64,000 nucleotides of DNA from Pohlia nutans (GCA_022496805.1 CM040100.1:15219009-15283008); one strand, 5' to 3'. Counted from the stretch's first letter, positions 37,253 to 51,285 are shown. Notes: generated from the letters alone by a model not told the origin. A program made the numbers and translations.

Positions 37253-37555
37253 GAGCATTCACACCCATGCACACTAGAGCTGACTCGCGGAAATCATTCA
37301 TTTATATTTGAAGAGCTCTTGCATTTACACTCCCCCATCCTTGCACGTCCCTCAGACATCAAAAGTGCGCATCAAATAGTCAATGGACCAATTACAAGTA
37401 CAATGTGGGGATATAGTTAACCAAATAGTGATTTGAAGGACCACTTCTTAACACACTAAGATTGAGAGTCGAGGGGCATTTATGAAGGGCTCTTGACACT
37501 TTTCATCTAGTTCTTGAATGTGAAAGACTCTAGGAGAGCATGGGTGGCCATGCTC
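37253..37555. mobile_element. Harbinger-like MITE, 303 bp (second of a doublet)
   Basis: Starts GAGCATTCACACCCATGC right after the TTA that ends the first copy, ends GGTGGCCATGCTC, and is followed by TTA (37556-37558). The two copies share the central TTA. Confidence 0.85.
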
Positions 37556-37842
37556 TTACAATTTGATGTTTTGCCAAAAAAAAAATCAATATGGGCTTTA
37601 GGCACCACACTCTGACACCATTCCTTGATACCCACAGACCACCTTTTCTACTAGTAAGTGCTAATAGTTTTATATCTAATAGGGTTATTTGAGAGAGAAA
37701 AATGTGGAAGTTTAAAGACAGAAAATAGCAAAAGATTCAAAGAGACAAAACTACAAAAGAGATGAAGAAGGTAGTGCAAAATTCTTTGTTTGCCTCCTAC
37801 ACAAAGATTTTCACAATATCTCTTTGTAATACAATCATTATG

Positions 37843-38002
37843 AAAAAATTCAGGGCAAAAAAGGCCTGCGAGTTGGTCAAGTAGTTGCATGCATGCATGC
37901 AAAAAAAAAACTCGAATTTCAGCCACATTAGATTTGACATTTTTTTGGTTTTCATACAACTATTGTACCAACTCGCAGCCCTTTCTTTCCCTGAATTTTT
38001 TT
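37843..38002. mobile_element. foldback MITE, 160 bp, about 47-bp arms
   Basis: AAAAAATTCAGGGCAAAAAA then GCGAGTTGGTCAAGTAGTTG at the left pairs with the complementary right arm (CAACTCGCAGCCC...CCCTGAATTTTTT). Superfamily undetermined. Confidence 0.75.
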
Positions 38003-38120
38003 CTAATGCACGACTTGAGATGAAATTTTAGAAGGTTGGATAAAATTCTAGAATCAAATTTGGTATCAAGTTGCGCAAAAGGTATCTTTATGTCGCATTG
38101 GATAATTTACATAAGATTTT

Positions 38121-38395
38121 ACCGTAGTACCATAGCAAGGTCGCCACCCCACAAAAAAATATTTAATTTTTTTGAAAAATTAGGTTCGTTCTTCAAAAAA
38201 TCAATTTCGTGATTATATATATTTTAGAGCAAAATAATAATTAAAAATGCCCCAAAATGGCTTAGAAATAGCAAAACATAGCTAAAAAATAAATAAAAAT
38301 GAAAAATCTTTTTTTTTTCCTCATAATTTCAGATTATCTATGTTTCATTCTTTTTTTGAGTTAGTTTTTGGCAACCCTGCTAGGGTACTACGGTA
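38121..38395. mobile_element. foldback MITE, 275 bp, about 27-bp arms
   Basis: ACCGTAGTACCATAGCAAGG at the left matches the complement of CCCTGCTAGGGTACTACGGT at the right. The interior is AT-rich. No gene is seen in 38,396-40,468. Confidence 0.7.
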
Positions 38396-40472
38396 TAGGG
38401 TTTTAAATATATATTTGGATCATAGTAATTTTAAAGGATTTCTTTTTGCAAGCTCAAAATCTTCATAGCATGAAGATATATTCAATTTTTGGAGATATTT
38501 CATGTCACGATGTAAACAGGCACAACTAGTTCTTCCACTATAGTAATTGTAAGAAAAAGTGTGTAGGACGTTTGTATGGTACGGTCCACTAACTCCTCTT
38601 GGTGAACTAACTACATTTTGGTGCACATTTGTGTACTTTGAGCATTTTATCTAAAAAGTTAACTTTTAAATCAATTTGAAAATGATGTATCAATGATTCA
38701 ATGAAAAATGAGAGAACCAACTTCTAGATTCATGTACATATTATTCAAAAAATCAAATTTTAGAATGTTAAAATGATTTTATGTTGAACTGTGACAATGC
38801 ACTAGTTTACCCTTTGTTTCATCCTCTATTAAAATAGAATGCCGAGTTTTTAATTTTCTATCAAGTTTTTTTTTCTTTTATTGGCATGGTCCATCCTACC
38901 ACTTTAGGTTCACAAAAATATTTTTCTCTTTCTGAAATGGATTTTTTAAATTCTCAAAATCCTCAAAAGAGTGTACAAAGACTAGAATTCTAGAAGACCA
39001 TACCATATAAACGCCCTGTACTTTTGTTATTTAAATTTAGAAATTTAGAAATTAGTATTTGTAGCTAAAAGTGTTGTTAAATGTGTTAAGTGTTTGTACC
39101 TTTTGAAAACAATATAGTGTACATGTGGATAAGCTAGATCATTAGTAGCTATGTAAATCTAATTGAGAGCCTTTCGCAAAAGCAATAGATTCTTAAAAAA
39201 AAATGAACATGATTTTGTATAGGCTAAAATACACTATTTTTTTTTTCAATTATTCACAACAAGACTAAATAAAGATTATTATGATTTGATAGTAAGAACC
39301 ATGACCAATTGACTGTATGGACACCTTTGGATTTATATATATTTTATATTGTATAGTCACCCATTTTTTTAGTTCATTGTAACATTTTGGAAGAATTATT
39401 ATGTGTTCATGAGAGATTCTAAAACGTTCGCCATTTACTACTATCATCTACAAGTTTAAGTTTTGAGTTCAAGGTGATAATTGGAATCCTACATTAGCAT
39501 GTTCTTCTTTGACAATAACAAAAATAGAATGGTTGAAGATCATCAAAGGCATATAAAAAAAAAATGGCTTTTAAAATATGTCATGATTTAAAATCAATTC
39601 TACAATCACCATAGCCCAATCTATGATTTAAGAATAAAAGATTTTGTTTTAGAAGTTAAAGGTTTTGGTCTAAAAAGAAGATTCAATTTTTTTTTAAAGA
39701 TTGAAAATAAATAATGTTTTTTGAAAAGATTTTGCTAAATCTAATACTAGTTGATAGGCTTCATTAAATGTGCCTTGCCAACATATACGAAGGAAAATCT
39801 CTTTCAATTTTATCGAATTTTTTGGATTGAAATTTGAAAATGTGTTATTTTTATGTTTCTTTGTGAGATTGTAATTGTAAAGCAATACCACACGGATATG
39901 GTGTTTTTGGTTCTATTTGAATTTTGTTCTACTTTTACTTTATTCTTAAGAAAATCATAATTATTAATAGCTTCATGAAGAATTTCTACCATGAGCTCCT
40001 TTTTAAAAGATAAAATTTATTAGCGCTTTCAATTGTTTCTCTCCGCACGACTAGTGACAACATAAAAGGCCATGAAATTAAAAAGACGTGAAAGGCTAGG
40101 TAACTTCACATAATGATCATTGAAAAACAATCAGGGGAAGACCATCTAAATATGTGAAAGGCTAGGTTATATCATAGAAAACCCTATCATGAACTAGCGT
40201 TTGATGGCTTATATATCCTATAAGCGTTCACTTGGGAATCCACAAGTGGAACCTATAGTCACCAAGACCAACTAAATTAGCTCTAATCTAAAATTGTTAC
40301 TAGAACTTTCGTTTATTTTTATCATTTAAAAAAAATTGTCATTTTTATTTCATTTTTAAATACTTTCACATATGAGGGCACTTTCAACTTCTTATGAACT
40401 AGTCTAAAATTGAAATTAATTCTTGTGTAATTTGAACATACAAAATATGAATTTTTGAGAAAAAAAACTTAA

Positions 40473-41870
40473 CCCGTATTCCTCTAAACGCTCAAACAAC
40501 CATTTTCTCATTGCTGCCCGAATCTAACGGGTTACTCGAAACAAAAAAATATGTTTTTGAAAATAAAATTAAAATTAGATACCACATTGAGTCTACTTTT
40601 CAACACAATTAGATATATGTCAATCCGAGTTAAACTCCACTGAGGAGAATTTTTCAAAGTGGACCACCTCAACATTGTCTTAGTGTTATAAAATCTGCTA
40701 TTTGGGGAAAGTAATGATGTTCCCTCTATCATTTCTTTTTCTTTTTTGAAGTTTACAATAGATAAACTAAATTTAACCAATCATGCTAAATTTGAAACTC
40801 TAAAAGTGAAAATTACAATTTATACAAATTTTCAAAGGTTAATGCTTTTAAATTCATTAAAAATATCTAAAGTTATTTTTGGAAGTGTGATCATTTGTAG
40901 AGGTGATGCCCTACATTTTGTCTATTGAACCAAACTTCATCAAACATATGGAAGGCACATGTTATAACAGATAGATAGATATGAACTCCGGTCCTCTTTC
41001 GAGGCCGGCGTGAATAAAGTGTCTGTTCGTCTTGACAATGAGCCAGTGCCCACCGGACAAAGGGCCATTGGTACAAGACTACTCACCTCTTTCGAGAATA
41101 GACACTTTAGTGACCAGAGATAAATACTAGTAACACTTGTAAAATTCATTAGTTAGAACTAGCGCGGGTATAAATTGGTGTTTGTTTTGTTGGTGGTCGC
41201 CAAGTCATGGTTCCAAGGTTGGTTGGAGAAGGACGTTTATGTTACAATTGTACAGTCCGGGTTCGATTCCCGTTGGGTCCGTCTGAGCGTTTATTGTGAT
41301 ATACGTGGCTTGGTAGTACTAGTGAATTAATCATAGGCAGGAAAGTTTGTACCAACCAACTGGCCCCGTCCCTTCTACCTGAGACAAGTGTGTACTTTGA
41401 GCTAAACAGAAAATACAACATAAATAAGTAGTGGTCTTCACCATTACCCTCCTTTTCTTTGATAGTTTTGTTTTGTTCAGTAATCTTTGGTAATGGTTGG
41501 TTATTTTCTATTTTTCTTTTATGTAGAATAATTGGTCCGGCATGATGTATAGCAATGGTATTTATTTCTTTGAATGTGTGTTTAATGGCGGTTTCTGGTA
41601 GCTTAAATTTTGTTACAAGGAGTTTCATCGAGGGAACATGTGTTGTGCCTCTAGCTCCTGCCGTGATGACTATGAGTGGGTCAACTTTCCATCCTAAATT
41701 CATAATGTTGTTGATAAGTGGTTGGTAATTCTGATTTTTGATATCTATTGTTTTTTGTGGGAATCTGTCATTACAATATGTAAATTCAATAAATTGAATT
41801 GTGAGGTTGTCTGATGGATCATGTTATAACACATCTATGTTTTGTTCAATACTCCTCATGCTTTTAGGAG
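40473..41870. mobile_element. TTAA-flanked MITE (family 3) carrying a LINE insertion
   Basis: TTAA at 40469-40472 and 41871-41874. The sequence outside the LINE insertion aligns with 51,286-51,851 (GTTAAACTCCACxxxGGAG, TGTTATAAA..., ACCAAACTTCATCAAA). Without the 850-bp insertion and its duplicated 12 bp it would be about 536 bp, close to the 566 bp of its sister. Confidence 0.7.
40970..41819 (-). mobile_element. 5'-truncated LINE, 850 bp, with (TATC)n tail
   Basis: The 12-bp target duplication CATGTTATAACA stands at 40958-40969 and 41820-41831. On the minus strand an open frame from the truncated 5' edge to 41,242 reads TIQFIEFTYCNDRFP, then GWKVDPLIVITAGARGTTH and ILHKRKIENNQ, which I take as the C-terminal part of a non-LTR element ORF. 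It continues upstream of the first Met, so it is truncated, not a small gene. A 3' untranslated part follows. The last 145 bp (41,115-40,970) match the 3' part of the SINE at 57,660 and end in TATC repeats. Role when complete: reverse transcription at a nicked target. Confidence 0.75.
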
Positions 41871-42770
41871 TTAAGAGATGTAATCGTAGAAGCTCATAGG
41901 AGTCACTTCCAAAAAATTACAATAGATGTGCAAAAAAAATATAGGATGCAAAAAATCCTTTGAAGGTAACTTTTATATATGAATTACATTAATATAAGAT
42001 GCTCAAAATTGATTACAAGAATTAAAATGAGAATACTCTTTAAATAATACTAATTATAGTAAGAATGACTTTTATTCCATGTTACCTTTAAATACTCTCT
42101 TATCGCAAGTGGTACCTAAAAATATATAGAGTGACTTCCTCGAGTGTAGAAGAACTTTCATTAACAAAAGATCATTGTATGATCTAGCATGAACTGATTA
42201 GTATATTTAGATTGACTTTTTTCTACAACTATTGCAAAATGCAAAAAAACTTTTACCTTTTAAATAACCTCTACTACGATAACAAAAAATTCTATCTAAC
42301 GATGCGAGCCTACAATGGAGAGCCCAAGATCTAAGAGCCTATATTTGAAGAGTGAAGAGCATAGATTTGAAAAATAAGCGTATGAAAACCTAAAATTTTC
42401 CAATTTTTTTGTTAGACAAATTACTATTTATAGTAAAATTTGATGCCTATGACCAAAGAGCCTATGACCAAAGAGCCTATGACCGTGGTTTAGGGTCAAT
42501 ACAAACCTAGATTATTCTCTGCCCTTCAACAATTTGCAGCTATTTTCAAACTCAAAGCAAATATATAATATACCATTTAATATATAGGTATGGGTTTATG
42601 TTTTATTTCATGAAATATAAATCCGTATGATACCAAATACTAGTGCCAAGTAATAGAATACTATGTGACACATTATAAGTCAATGTGCAAAAGTTGTTGC
42701 TTTGAATATATTAACTATTAAAAGACATAGAAGACCAATTCATTTGGATTATTCCTACAGCTAGTAGAAT
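41871..42770. other. gene-free stretch
   Basis: AT-rich. The triplet GAGCCTATGACCAAA is repeated near 42,450-42,485. Nothing else recognisable. Confidence 0.5.
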
Positions 42771-43680
42771 TTATTGCACTTTGTCCATGCTGAGAGTAGG
42801 GGCATGGATGAACGTGTCTACTTTGCGGTCTAGCTTGTATAGGTAGCAGAAGACATAGTAAAGGAGCTTGCGATTTACGTATATTTCACGCCTCTCAACT
42901 GCTGAAGAAGTCATTATGCCATAATGCAAGTATATACAGGTTAGAAAATTGCACAACGTGATGTTGTATACATTTGCATTAGGCTTGACTACTGAGTAGA
43001 GGGCAACAATTGCTCCCAACCCAGGATACGGAAGGAGGTTCATCCGGATAATAGCTGCCTTCACGTTCCATAGCACTTTCCCATTGATTTCGGGGAACTT
43101 CTATAGGCGCTTTGTTGTTGGGGGGCACGTTCTTGCCGCTGCGGATGGTGAGAACTCTATGAGCATGGGGTGAAGGTGGGTGAGTCTACAAATCCGGCTC
43201 AAACACCTTGGAGCTTGCAAAGAGGCATCGTGGCAAGAGCGGTGATGTAAATTGCAGCTGAAAATCGCTTCCTGGAGCTCCAAGATGTCGTGACGTGAAA
43301 GATCAGTCCTTCTCAAGACTAGCAAATGCCTGGTATATTTGGACACGTTAAAGCATAGCCACGCTTAGGACCCATTACACACTATTTAGCAATCTAATCT
43401 AGATAAAACCAAAAATCTTCAGTTTTAGTTCCCTCTATCCGCCACTTTTGTTTGACGCCTTTGTAAGTAAGTGTTGCAATTGCCTTGCCTCCTCTAACGA
43501 TGACCATTTGGCACTTCCTATTGTTATCTACTTGGACAACATGATATCGCTTTTTGGATTTGGAGATACCTGTGTGATGTGTCATTTTGTAAGGTCACAA
43601 TCAATTTCCATTACATTTGATGTGAAGGGCACGGGAGACATTGGAATACGTGTATCCTTTGCACTTGATTGAACACCAAT
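42771..43680 (-). pseudogene. decayed coding remnant, unrecognised
   Basis: Three minus-strand open segments (43585-43394, 43346-43101, 43076-42771) have coding-like composition. The first continues upstream after a frameshift (MSPVPFTSNVMEIDCDL) and includes KSKKRYHVVQVDNNRKCQMV. The frames do not join through obvious splice sites. No domain is recognised. Confidence 0.3.
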
Positions 43681-44030
43681 GGATTTGGTTTGGATATGAG
43701 GGTATGAAAAGTTGACCTTGTTTAGACGATGGAAGTCGCCTTCAAAACTCATAGGCATGTCTAACTTCTTCTTAGTGGATCCGAAAATCTCCTCACCTTT
43801 TAGATGCGGTACACAGGTGCATAATTCTAATTCACATAATTCATTAATTCCAGAGATGCCAATAGAGAAGCTTCAACTCATTACCACATCTATTGCTAGC
43901 CCTGAGAAGAAATTTCAATAACTGGTCTGGTGGAACAATTCAACAATGACTTGAACACTTCATTGTTGTCATCTACAACGTATTTTATAAGATTGAAATA
44001 TTATAAAATTTCTTTTTGTTTATTTTTCAG

Positions 44031-45540
44031 TGCATAGATGCTGCCACAAAGAGCTTCAACACTATTACACCAAAAGATGGCTTTACGATTGATATGGAAG
44101 TTGCGAACAACATCCATACATATCTAGAGAAGTGGAAAATGAGGTTGTGGGACATTAGCTTCAATCACATGTTCAAAAAGGGCGCCTTAAAAAAAGACTC
44201 TTTCGTATAGTACACAGATTTTGAGCTTTTGGTGCACCGTGTTGTTTATTGGTTTGTTACCTAAACCTCCCTGATCGATTCATTTATACATTGAACTATG
44301 CTCTCTTAATGTCTATTTTTGAGCCTATCTTTAATAGCTTATATTCACCAGGTATTTTATACTAGAGCTCTTTGCTCAGAAGGCCATGAAAAAAGATGAC
44401 ATGCTTCTGTTTTTGAGTTCATGGATCAATATGTCCAGTGAAGACTGTATGATCAATTTTTCTACATGAAGACATGGACGTCAGCTCATCTCCGTGGTGT
44501 TGGATGGTACTTGGAGTGTGGACCTAAAAACGTGCCCGAGGTCGAGAGATTCTTGTGTGACGTTACTAAGAATGCAAATGAGGTCGTGCTACTTGATGAA
44601 GACGCTGGCAATATAGACGAGGCCACATGGGCGAAAGCCATAGCGAAGATCCATTCTCAAGATCTAAAGAAGAAAGAGAACTTGAAGGCTCTCTTTGAAA
44701 AGGAACTTGCCAAAGAAGCGCAGAAGGCAAAGGAGGCCCTAAAGACTAAATAAAGGTTGAAAAAGTTAGGGTGAAGAAGCTCAAGGCTGATAGAGTGGCT
44801 AAGACAACTTATTCTGCTGTAGTTGACGAAGTGTCTCTCAACCGTGCGTCCAAAGAGATACGCAACAAACATAATTCTATTCGCATCTCCTTGATTCAAG
44901 AGCGTCATACATGGGGTCCACTGATCTTTGATCTTGATGATGATGCCGTCCTGCACAACAATGAGCTTTTGATGAACTCGTCGATTGATTTGCTTGTTCC
45001 CGACGATAGACTAGCACATCGTGATTTCCAGGACATCATTGTATTTCTAGAGAAGGTATAATTCTACACCATGCGCATGTACTTGTTCATTTCTTTGATT
45101 TATGCACTCATCTTCAAACCTTCTCAGTATTTTAAATAGCATACTGTCATTTCTTGTGTTTATGATCCAACATTATGGAGACCGAGATCGCAAGTTCAAG
45201 GACCGTGATACTGCAAAGGGCACCGTTGACTTCATGATGGTTGACTACCAAGAGAACTTACAAGTCCCTACGGTATTAGACCCGTCCTATTCAGTCCCGC
45301 GTTAGAATAGGTTTGTCTATACAGATTTCGAGCTGTCATTTTTGAGTTTGTAGATGACCACCTTCAAGACGATGGGACTATTGTGGTCATCCACCCCTAC
45401 AATGTGGAAGCCAAGTCGGCCGTTTTGAGTTACACAGAGACCTATGGTTTTGAAGAACGGAAAAACTAGGTGTGCATAAACCGTTTGCATCAATGTTATC
45501 CTGCGAATGAACAGTTGATGGTACAATGCCCCTACACCCT
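44031..45540 (+). pseudogene. decayed multi-exon gene, unrecognised
   Basis: An acceptor at 44,030 opens a frame (CIDAATKSFNTITPKDGFTI) that meets TAG at 44,208 and then continues as YTDFELLVHRVVYW. A second segment starts after an acceptor at 44,351 (ILELFAQKAMKKDDML), shifts frame near 44,465, and runs through a Lys/Glu/Ala helix to a stop at 44,751. A third (44,771-45,058) ends at a GTATAA donor. A last piece near 45,345-45,500 reads VDDHLQDDGTIVVIHP and SYTETYGFEERKN. The DDGTIVVIHP turn is faintly reminiscent of a Rossmann-fold strand, but I name no function. Repeated stops and frameshifts show that it is dead. Confidence 0.45.
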
Positions 45541-46003
45541 TGACTCAATTTTCACACCACTATAATGATTGTTTATACTTTTGAGATTACATGCACTACC
45601 AGCAAGTTTAATAGCGTTTTCCCTTGTCTTCGTCAGACGCAGAGATTCAATTGGAGCCTACATTTGGTAAAGAAGAAGTGGTCTAACTTCGGATTCAACC
45701 ATGTTTCGTCGATGATTGAGGTTCCAAGGAATTGATATTGCATCAGACAAGTCGTTGCAGAATTACACCACCAAATCAACCAAGCCATGCACAAGAACAA
45801 GCTCTTGCGTGGACCACGTGAAAAAAGTAAAGAATATTGGCAAGTTCTGATTCAAGCTTGTTCTGATATTGGCAAGTTCTGATTCAAAGCCTGAGGACAT
45901 TGTCGTTGACTGGAACACTTTGAGCGGTAAGCCCTATTCCTTGTATAGGTGTCAATTCAATTTTTTTTAGATGATCTAAACACTATATGAAAACTTGGTA
46001 AAA

Positions 46004-46060
46004 AACCGCAGCTGAAATTGGCTGCGGTTCGTTTGACCTCATTCTGCTGCAGTCGCTAAA
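46004..46060. repeat. two adjacent hairpins
   Basis: AACCGCAGC/GCTGCGGTT (46004-46012 and 46021-46029) is followed at about 46,050 by GCAGTCG-CTAAA-CGACTGC. Confidence 0.65.
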
Positions 46061-46247
46061 CGACTGCATAACTTTGTTTTTTGATTTGCTGCTGGGATTT
46101 TGAGAATTTTGGGGCATGTAATATACTGTTGGAAAGGTATATTGTTGATCTCATGTCATCATATATTAATTTCTTAAGCAAGCCCATGACCATCCATCAA
46201 AAATATTAAATATACTCCAATTTCATTGGATTGCACATTTCACATAA

Positions 46248-46555
46248 CCCTTAAACGTCAAAAAAGCCCCACCGGCTTGTTTATAAGAGTAAAATGGAGA
46301 AAAAAGTGGATTTTCTCAACCAAATTTGAAATTAATTGATGCTTTGAAAAGATGACGAAAAAGTGAGGCTAAATTTTGCAAATACCCCAAATTAAACAAT
46401 TGTGGAACAATTCACAATCAAATGAAGGAATGGAGGAAGGGAGCTATGATTGAGCAGCGATTGTGGAGAGAGATAAAACATTTTTAATTTTTTTTAAGAG
46501 CAAAAATGTTGGCCAACAACGCTTGCTGGTTAGCACCAACAGCAGGCTGGCAGTT

Positions 46556-46601
<46 letters not shown>

Positions 46602-46670
46602 AGTAGCTACTGTAGACGTTTGGAGATGCTCTTTGAGCTGCCCTCCAAGGACCTTCTTGACGTTTAAGGG
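46248..46670. mobile_element. TTAA-type MITE, 423 bp (family 2), with a 42-nt poly(T)
   Basis: Left end CCCTTAAACGTCA, right end TGACGTTTAAGGG. TTAA follows at the right; ATAA, probably a mutated TTAA, precedes at the left. AAGCC-N4-GGCTT lies just inside the left end, as in 25936-26169. A pure T run occupies 46558-46599. Confidence 0.75.
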
Positions 46671-46674
46671 TTAA

Positions 46675-48867
46675 TCCATATACATTCTATCTACGAGTCA
46701 ATAATAAAGAGTAAAGCTGAAGGTGTAATTGAAAGGGTTTCATAGGGTCAAATTAAGTTTTTTGTTTGGTGGAATTGGATATATTTACCTTAGTGTACAT
46801 GGTACTCTATCAAAGCATTAACATATTCAATGTCAATATCAATATCAAATGTTTTCAAGGTTGTTCTAATTTTGACTTAAAACCTCTTAAACAATAATTT
46901 ACATTTAAAGATTTTGTAAAATCACATCTCAAAGTAAGGAGTAGAAGTAAGGTTGGGTGGACCAAAATGAATAAACTTATGGATATTAATTAGTATAGAT
47001 AATTACTTCCAATCGCCAAAGGTTCATAGGAATCCAAATGTGTCCATGCCACCTGTAAAGCAATTATCATCCATCATATTTAGAAGAATACATTATATCA
47101 TTGACCTATTTGCAAAGTATAGATAAGTTCAATAATGTGCATTTCAGTAGGTGTTCATATAACCATAAATTAGAAAGTTGATAGAGAAGTCCAACGCTTC
47201 TCAAAAGATAAATTGATGCAAAAAACATCCTTGTCTGTCAAAATAGACATGCTTTTAAATAAATGATTAAAGTTTCCATGCATGATAAATTCCCAAAGTT
47301 GATACTAGTATGAAATTTGTCCACTGCTATAATTGGCACTAAAACACAATTAAATTATCAAAAATTATCTTCAACACAACAACAATTGCGTGATAGAGGG
47401 GTTCGTGGTGTTGGTTATAACATCACATACAACTCTATATGCAATTAACCAAAATATTTGTACTAACATAATTAGCAAATTCTATTTAAACATCTCAAAA
47501 AAAGAACAAAAATAAAAAAACCCAAAAATAAATTTTAAAAGCACTAGCCTATAGTTGTAGGAAGAAGTGGATTGAATTTTGTAATAGAACACACTACCTA
47601 GGTGCTATTTGTAAGGTGTGACAAATTAAACTCTTCATTGTGTTTATGAATGGGGAGTTTAGAGCCTTGTGCATGGCAACTTGAATATTGTATAATATAC
47701 AAGGACTTTAGATTAATCTATAGCAATTTTATAACTCTAGCATTAGTTTCTATAACTATGGTCATTTCCAAAACTTTGCAATTTTGTTAAAATTGCAATA
47801 GTGGACACTACTATTTGTTCACCGAATAGTGCTTTCACCCTAAGAGCATTTGGTCTTTATTATATGGCCTTTCAACTTAAAATAAGAGCTAAAAACTGAA
47901 ATCCTATGTTTGGAAAAAATAGTTTTAGATTTATTTAAATAGAAAGTACAATGTCTGATAAGTCAAGTTATTTTATTGGGTGAATAATTAAACTAGAAAA
48001 TATTAGATTAATTTAAATTACTTTTTCCTTCATCATGGAGTATAAAAGTTAAGAAAATGCAACTCCACTATGGCAATATCTTTCACTATAACCAAAAAAT
48101 TACATCCTAGGACAATATCCATGGCTATAGAAGAAACAATTTAAAAAAATTGAATCCAAATCTATCTCCAATGCCAATATCCATTGTGCAAAAATAAAAT
48201 TGCAAACAATACATATTATTGTAAAATAAAAAATTAACTAAAAGAATCTTTGTTTCTTTTGATAAATTAATTTTTAATCGTTCATTTGAATTTTGTATGT
48301 ATCAAAGATACTCAACTCTAAAAGTAAAATAAATTTGACAAACATATAGCTAAACAACTACATATAGTTTGAAGGTCTACATATAGTTTAAAGGTCTATA
48401 TCTAAACATTTTTAGAAAATAAAATACTATGTTGTTTTCTTCCAATGAATTTGTATTGGAATAATGCTCTTTTTGTTTCAAAAAATAAATAATAAATAAA
48501 TCATTGTATTAAGCATTTGGGCAATTTCAATCATTAAAATTAACTTTTTTGCATTTGAGCTTTATTAATGAAATAAAGCTTCTAAATTATATTTTGTATA
48601 ACAATTTTAATTTTAATTTTTTTGAATTTAAATTATTTATTTCAAATATAAGTTACGATGATCATATGTTTTTTTTTTTTTTTTTAAATATAAAATGACA
48701 GAGAAATATTTTACATTACAATTTTACGTACTATAGAGCTTTTTCAAATCTACATTTTGCAAAAAAAAAAATTTATTGTAATTCGTCGTCACTAAATTCA
48801 CATTGTGTATTGAATGCACAATTATATTTAAACTTTTCTATAACAAGTTGACGAGGAATACTTTTTT
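46675..48867. other. gene-free, very AT-rich stretch
   Basis: No ORF of coding character in 2.2 kb. A run of about 20 T at 48,669-48,687 reads as poly(A) on the minus strand, downstream of the EPL1-domain ORF. Confidence 0.5.
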
Positions 48868-49419
48868 TCAAGGTTGAAACAAACGTAGTAAAGGCATGTT
48901 TTTACTATTTCTTTTATCCATCCAATAGTCATAAATGGATTTCATTGCCTTATGTGTGATTAGATCATCACCTAAAGATGATGCAATAGCATCAAAATTT
49001 AAGTCCATATCTTTATATTGTTGTTGATGTAAATATGCCTCTTTTTCTAGCTTATCCAAAAACTTCTCAAATATCTCTTCACTTATTCTTAGAATTCTTT
49101 TTTTGCCTTTTGTTTGAACTTGTTTATTAAATTGAGCTAGCCATTGTTCATCCTCTAAGTCCATATCATATAGAATACTTTTGTGAGCCCTCTCTAATTC
49201 ATTTTCAGTTGTACGAAGGTATGTAAATTGTGGTCGTATAAAGGGATTATACGGTTTCATTGATGGAACGTTCTCAATGAGCTTGACACCTGGAATTGGG
49301 ATTTTTTCTTTATATTTGAAAAAATCCTTATTTTCTTCTCCAACAAGAACATTTGCTTTACATTCTTCAAAAAAAATACTTGAATAATAATTATGATTGG
49401 TTGGTTCTATGTCCTCCAT
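48868..49419 (-). CDS. Enhancer-of-polycomb-like (EPL1) domain protein, single exon
   Basis: 183 aa, ATG at 49,419. Residues 39-70 (KIPIPGVKLIENVP...FIRPQFTYLR) and 84-125 (YDMDLEDEQWLAQFN...FEKFLDKLEK) match the EPL1 domain, and 157-183 (HKAMKSIYDYWMDKRN...PLLRLFQP) matches the segment that follows it in plant EPL1. That protein is a scaffold subunit of the NuA4 histone acetyltransferase in the nucleus. The protein stops exactly after LLRLFQP, where known plant EPL1 proteins continue for a few hundred residues, so this is truncated. It lies in a gene-poor AT-rich tract with no introns and has a minus-strand poly(A)-like run about 180 bp downstream, which suggests a retrocopy. It may still be expressed; a missed 3' exon is the alternative. 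Confidence 0.7.
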   Translation of the reverse strand: MEDIEPTNHNYYSSIFFEECKANVLVGEENKDFFKYKEKIPIPGVKLIENVPSMKPYNPFIRPQFTYLRTTENELERAHKSILYDMDLEDEQWLAQFNKQVQTKGKKRILRISEEIFEKFLDKLEKEAYLHQQQYKDMDLNFDAIASSLGDDLITHKAMKSIYDYWMDKRNSKNMPLLRLFQP

Positions 49420-50607
<1,188 letters not shown>

Positions 50608-51261
50608 AATGAACAGCTTTTATTCATTCTATTTTGATGAATAATGTGAAAATTATGAAGAGCCTTGTTTAGAAGGCTATATTACCGGTAGTGCTTCTCC
50701 TTGAAAGAATTTGATTTTGCACTAAATTTTCATAATTATTTTTTCAAAACAATAAAATCTTATGGTTTATATCTCTTGCTATAACATCCTCACCTTTACA
50801 ATTGACATGTTTAGATTCTATGTTAAAACTATTAATTTTTTGACTCCACATTAAAACTAGAATGCTATATAAATATTTACCATTAGTGTACAAAAATATA
50901 GTAATTATTATTTTATTATTATTATTTTTGACACAAATAGTCAGACAATAAATAAAAAATTTACCACAAAATAAATTTTTTCCATGATGTATTTTTTATA
51001 AGGTAAGTCCCACAATTTTTTTGGTACCTCTAATACCCCTATTAAGCGTACTTAAAAGTTTTTATGAAGATTAAAAACCAAGATCATTTTTATGATTTCT
51101 TTTTCTTAAATCTTCACTTCAATTCTTTAACATAATTAATCAAACTGTCGATATCATTTCTGTACAATCCTATGGTTAGATATGAAAAGAAAACATTTTT
51201 CAAAAATATGTCGTAGCTCAATGCTTTAGAAATGATAATGCAGGTGTGTTTTGAGCAAAAC

Positions 51262-51281
51262 CACCTATAATCCTTGAAGGG
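51262..51281. mobile_element. solo right end of a TTAA element
   Basis: CCACCTATAATCCTTGAAGGG is followed by TTAA (51282-51285). The left partner was not found. Confidence 0.45.
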
Positions 51282-51285
51282 TTAA

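Noticed and set aside
41240..41290. tRNA-like B box GGGTTCGATTCCC
   Set aside because: It lies antisense within the end of the LINE reading frame and its 3' part. No matching acceptor stem, D arm or anticodon arm could be drawn around it.
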